A program made the position numbers and the translations under genes. From Candidatus Poribacteria bacterium (GTDB lineage Bacteria; Poribacteria; WGA-4E; WGA-3G): 64,000 nucleotides of DNA. The DNA lies in assembly GCA_022821495.1 (NCBI GenBank), contig JAJEDN010000011.1, positions 1 to 64,000 of the forward strand, in the 5' to 3' direction. Under the pieces are notes generated by a model. The model saw only the letters and a program-made list of their open reading frames with translations. It did no database searches and had not been told where the DNA came from. This document shows, piece after piece, positions 63,401 to 64,000 of this stretch; positions within the stretch are counted from its first letter, which is position 1; each line of letters opens with the position of its first letter.

Positions 63401-64000
63401 ATTCCCGGCGCAGTAATCGCTACTCCGTCCGAGGCTCGGTAGATCCGTGGCGTTGGGCATCGTTAGGGACAAATTTCAGCACATCCGAAAGTTTCCGGAA
63501 AAGCTTAGGTAGTACGTACACATCGAATGCAGAATCCTACGAAGCCGACTTAAAACTGAGGGCGCAAGAAACCACCAGTTTTCAACTTCGCTATAGCTTC
63601 ACAAAACGGGACAATGCAACGCTGGAAACAACGCTCAGCGATAGTACAGCACACACACCATCACTCAGTTGGTTATACACCTGGGGTAAAGAGACGAAGA
63701 CAGCATTGGGTATACGCACAACATTCCGAGATCAACAACGGAGCGGGATAGAGAGCAAGGCTGTGATTATCACCCCAAACTTTAGTATTGATTACCGTTA
63801 TCACACAGAAAATGGTATACGGTTTCCATTTTTCGGTAGAATCCCACTCAAACACGACTTGGAACTCACGAACACACTCTCTTGGGCGATCCGCAGGGAA
63901 AATTTCGGCGCGAACCGTGAGGAACGTTCTGAGCGTTACGAGACGACGTTACGCGTCGGTTACAAAATCAGTACCCACATCACAGCAAATTTCCATCTCG
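57475..64000 (+). CDS. SprA-like giant outer-membrane protein, N-terminal 2,175 codons, cut by window edge
   Basis: A GTG at 57475 is the only plausible start: an in-frame TAG lies 12 bp upstream. The frame stays open to the last base. A signal-anchor (about 12-42) is followed by repeated beta-strand blocks. Several are diagnostic of the SprA family: IKIWYEGKPESIIKTLSFGD, IDYETGEIEFLTPIS and IWINEIHLGDPLVRAGWA. SprA is the very large barrel of type IX secretion in Bacteroidota; homologues occur in other phyla. This copy has Gly/Tyr-rich inserts at about 186-256, 286-317 and 775-835, plus DENGDGTID-type Ca-binding loops. The C-terminus is outside the window. No other T9SS gene is visible. Confidence 0.82.
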   Translation, partial: MQKNPLSKLAAHHFLRCLGLLYKIGLILIIVLSTTSDIAVSRIAEENDQPQAETTTPSDSVPAPESNEPETPAEERNDSGFGLFNRNPFDTDSTPKHFIWQDEQEQPKVDEESRHIQPYLDSLRRWRTPPELTDLSKLYDWKPKPKRDEKGIALPMDSNLRITGLQSVTVEANKTHYFGSGDLNRYGGYGYGGGYGGYSSGLDLGLTSSYGYEGFGHSGGGFDDMGYGGGYGSSYGSGYGSSYGSGYGGYSGYGSRGVPRATGFNLRQIQQFGLHGRVGQRTHIAVDYSAGGSSFGGGGYGGSYGGGYGGGYGLGGAKEQKIKIWYEGKPESIIKTLSFGDITLNLPNTRFLNINRNLFGLEGVFEWKNTRLTAFGSRSKGIREVRTFRGQSRRAGGYGYGPPGKQIPDANYVKNRYYHIHKGEDGLLHEAYLPIKPRSEEIYIDDGVVGNNQGGKRTSQGYFNLQFAGQDYNIDYETGEIEFLTPISANYTIVVAYEYSGSGGGIVGKPGSVFVDENGDGTIDEEGEEIGYIVLKEKGFRGTEATHVYHLGSRNINPRDFQLTIRRQGQSEAFQTSEGLVPYIEIFGLDQNGDGNVDAQFIDYDRGLLRFPTTNPFQITDPNHPYYTYRDSLNNNAIYLEGTFSNAQIYTMIADYTYQSETYNVGLFVIPNSEKVRLNGQLLTRDTDYMMLYEVGTIRFFRQLDEFDEIVVEFEKTPFGGSSQQAVMGVWLEYTHKPKPKSEKEQSLEDRFNRLGGIQSMDSGTIDGGTTDPFSGGLQGRRGSFGGGLGRSSLGGGLGGGGLGGYGGGYSSFGSFGGRSRRGASYYGGYGGSMNYFNPLFQKGFMLSTGYILNTGQKPAEIPDVNGVPNRLQAFNINTSFGRAFNVAGIFNLLPFINMRNLPLSLDFSGEAAYSHNNPNSIGVALIDSMEGAKESTTVPTLKYNWKPSSLPYIVEDTPATEGNTYNVIPTDENRAIFKVVLKDKNESEAVGNFMRNRDVPASTIQPLSLSTEERLIMELGYDFTDVVAEWGGFSNGISAAGVDYSERSFVDIWMRVQGDDNVTLHLNLGVVNEDTDADQRLDSEDLPNTLTDTNGDNNIDALDLDLENLSDADRYRGNGALDTGEDTGWTYDAPLEKTSIGAGNQVLDSEDLNGDGVLDNIDAYFEISIPLNEIPNEWIKSKNTNGWMFLSIPLSKFTPAGSRVPSLVFVQHFRFWLSKNAPGSAKGTLQWASIEIVGNKWQQGIITRQALQSTPEAGLTGETLSTSTIVEDTIEKFIVGTKDNFSYDAYQSAYLDIEDNELFKKLHPFTATSLGFQTQQQREQTLSLEYYLFPGSYGVTSKQLKGLTQSDGQDFSKHDTLRFWLYGDKSNTTFVLQLAPTVRTGYRSSFYSSDPFVSQTEEEDINVFENLTDYYEYTVPIDFDGWKLIEIDLRDLRRNTYPDVDTSTPSLAASQEQVVGTESVTQPLDADSDSPDGHPDGFTIRGKNSTRLSIKNIGGILLGIRNDTEQEISGDIWINEIHLGDPLVRAGWARRGNMSMSLGSIVKLRGGYASQDKDFESGAGEIGRQRLSSRGYSTTNNDFNIDADVTIFPWLPIRYGIRQQDTETESLRGSYSSFQSGKSEIVTRDFSVQFNRNPYPNLGFAYNYQDFWNERQGTQISHLYTGSFRYELGSKLGLNAQYRHEDVLAKPETATDTTSASTSYYGYGYGRNQDEKTDSGTITLNISPTSIFSLNPSYDVRRTLERREDPSSNSRTLASDPQPESETQEAAKPDFSIAEREHRLSFTPRLNRDLIGMRPTVTSRMSFRENWFREQKNASLNGNVSLGMNFRVQKWFGWLLNTEKPPETQTPTDGSPNGTPPSLEIEDPAESGQSNEATKIVEQLRENGIDETQIQEFEENRGDWIERDKGAVDNGAAQAKTTPATQEGILHRTLKSFTISTNANFTATESYRQLESGLSALDIWSLAEDAKERSNSRRSNRYSVRGSVDPWRWASLGTNFSTSESFRKSLGSTYTSNAESYEADLKLRAQETTSFQLRYSFTKRDNATLETTLSDSTAHTPSLSWLYTWGKETKTALGIRTTFRDQQRSGIESKAVIITPNFSIDYRYHTENGIRFPFFGRIPLKHDLELTNTLSWAIRRENFGANREERSERYETTLRVGYKISTHITANFHL

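Overview
The window looks like a chromosome segment of an uncultured Gram-negative bacterium. Outer-membrane barrels, lipobox lipoproteins, an alpha-2-macroglobulin/PBP1C pair, SecD/SecF and a SprA-like surface protein all point to a diderm envelope. The gene mix (secreted LamG proteins, phytanoyl-CoA dioxygenases, enolase-superfamily enzymes, a Tm-1-like protein, Gfo/Idh/MocA and zinc dehydrogenases) resembles Candidatus Poribacteria and relatives. That lineage call is an inference from gene content, not a demonstrated placement. Many promoters can be read by eye as TTGACA-17-TATAAT-like, and small palindromic repeats are abundant.

Layout. 1-780: the 5' part of an IS200/IS605-type tnpB on the minus strand, with a perfect promoter and hairpin-rich ends. 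782-2672: a P460-type cytochrome lipoprotein and a two-CxxCH outer-membrane protein. 3073-11460: a thioester alpha-2-macroglobulin and penicillin-binding protein 1C behind a sigma-54-like element. 11458-20038: LamG/DUF1080-like secreted proteins, a DUF423 protein, an EF-G-like GTPase lacking the catalytic His, an aldehyde dehydrogenase, an enolase-superfamily enzyme and an orphan GspG-like pseudopilin. 20329-26674: a Tm-1-like gene plus PhyH gene facing a second PhyH gene, a 7TM-SpoIIE phosphatase and a GNAT gene. 26877-30708: a tight operon of two DUF488 proteins and an unusual RecQ helicase, converging on an AAA-PD(D/E)XK protein. 32451-35882: miaA, a Gly-repeat protein, mnmA and a LamG protein. 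36175-45522: a second enolase-superfamily enzyme, two paralogous HEAT lipoproteins, an M14 peptidase, a Uma2 protein, a decayed GH32 piece and small membrane proteins. 45621-56159: a sigma-54 activator, an unknown protein, secF, secD, tRNA-Arg(CCT), apt, two zinc dehydrogenases, rpe and a Gfo/Idh/MocA gene. 56364-64000: a LamG protein and the first 2,175 codons of a SprA-like giant protein with Gly/Tyr-rich inserts.

How the parts fit. The carbohydrate and dioxygenase genes suggest scavenging of complex organic matter; the A2M/PBP1C, HEAT, LamG and SprA-like genes shape the envelope. The observations most worth following are: the DUF488-DUF488-RecQ operon with a near-leaderless promoter; a shared C-terminal T-W-[GA]-x-L-K tail on five secreted proteins; a small inverted-repeat element whose termini provide the stop codons of both flanking genes; and a hairpin repeat with a compensatory stem change that has entered coding sequence. 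No CRISPR array, rRNA or prophage was seen.
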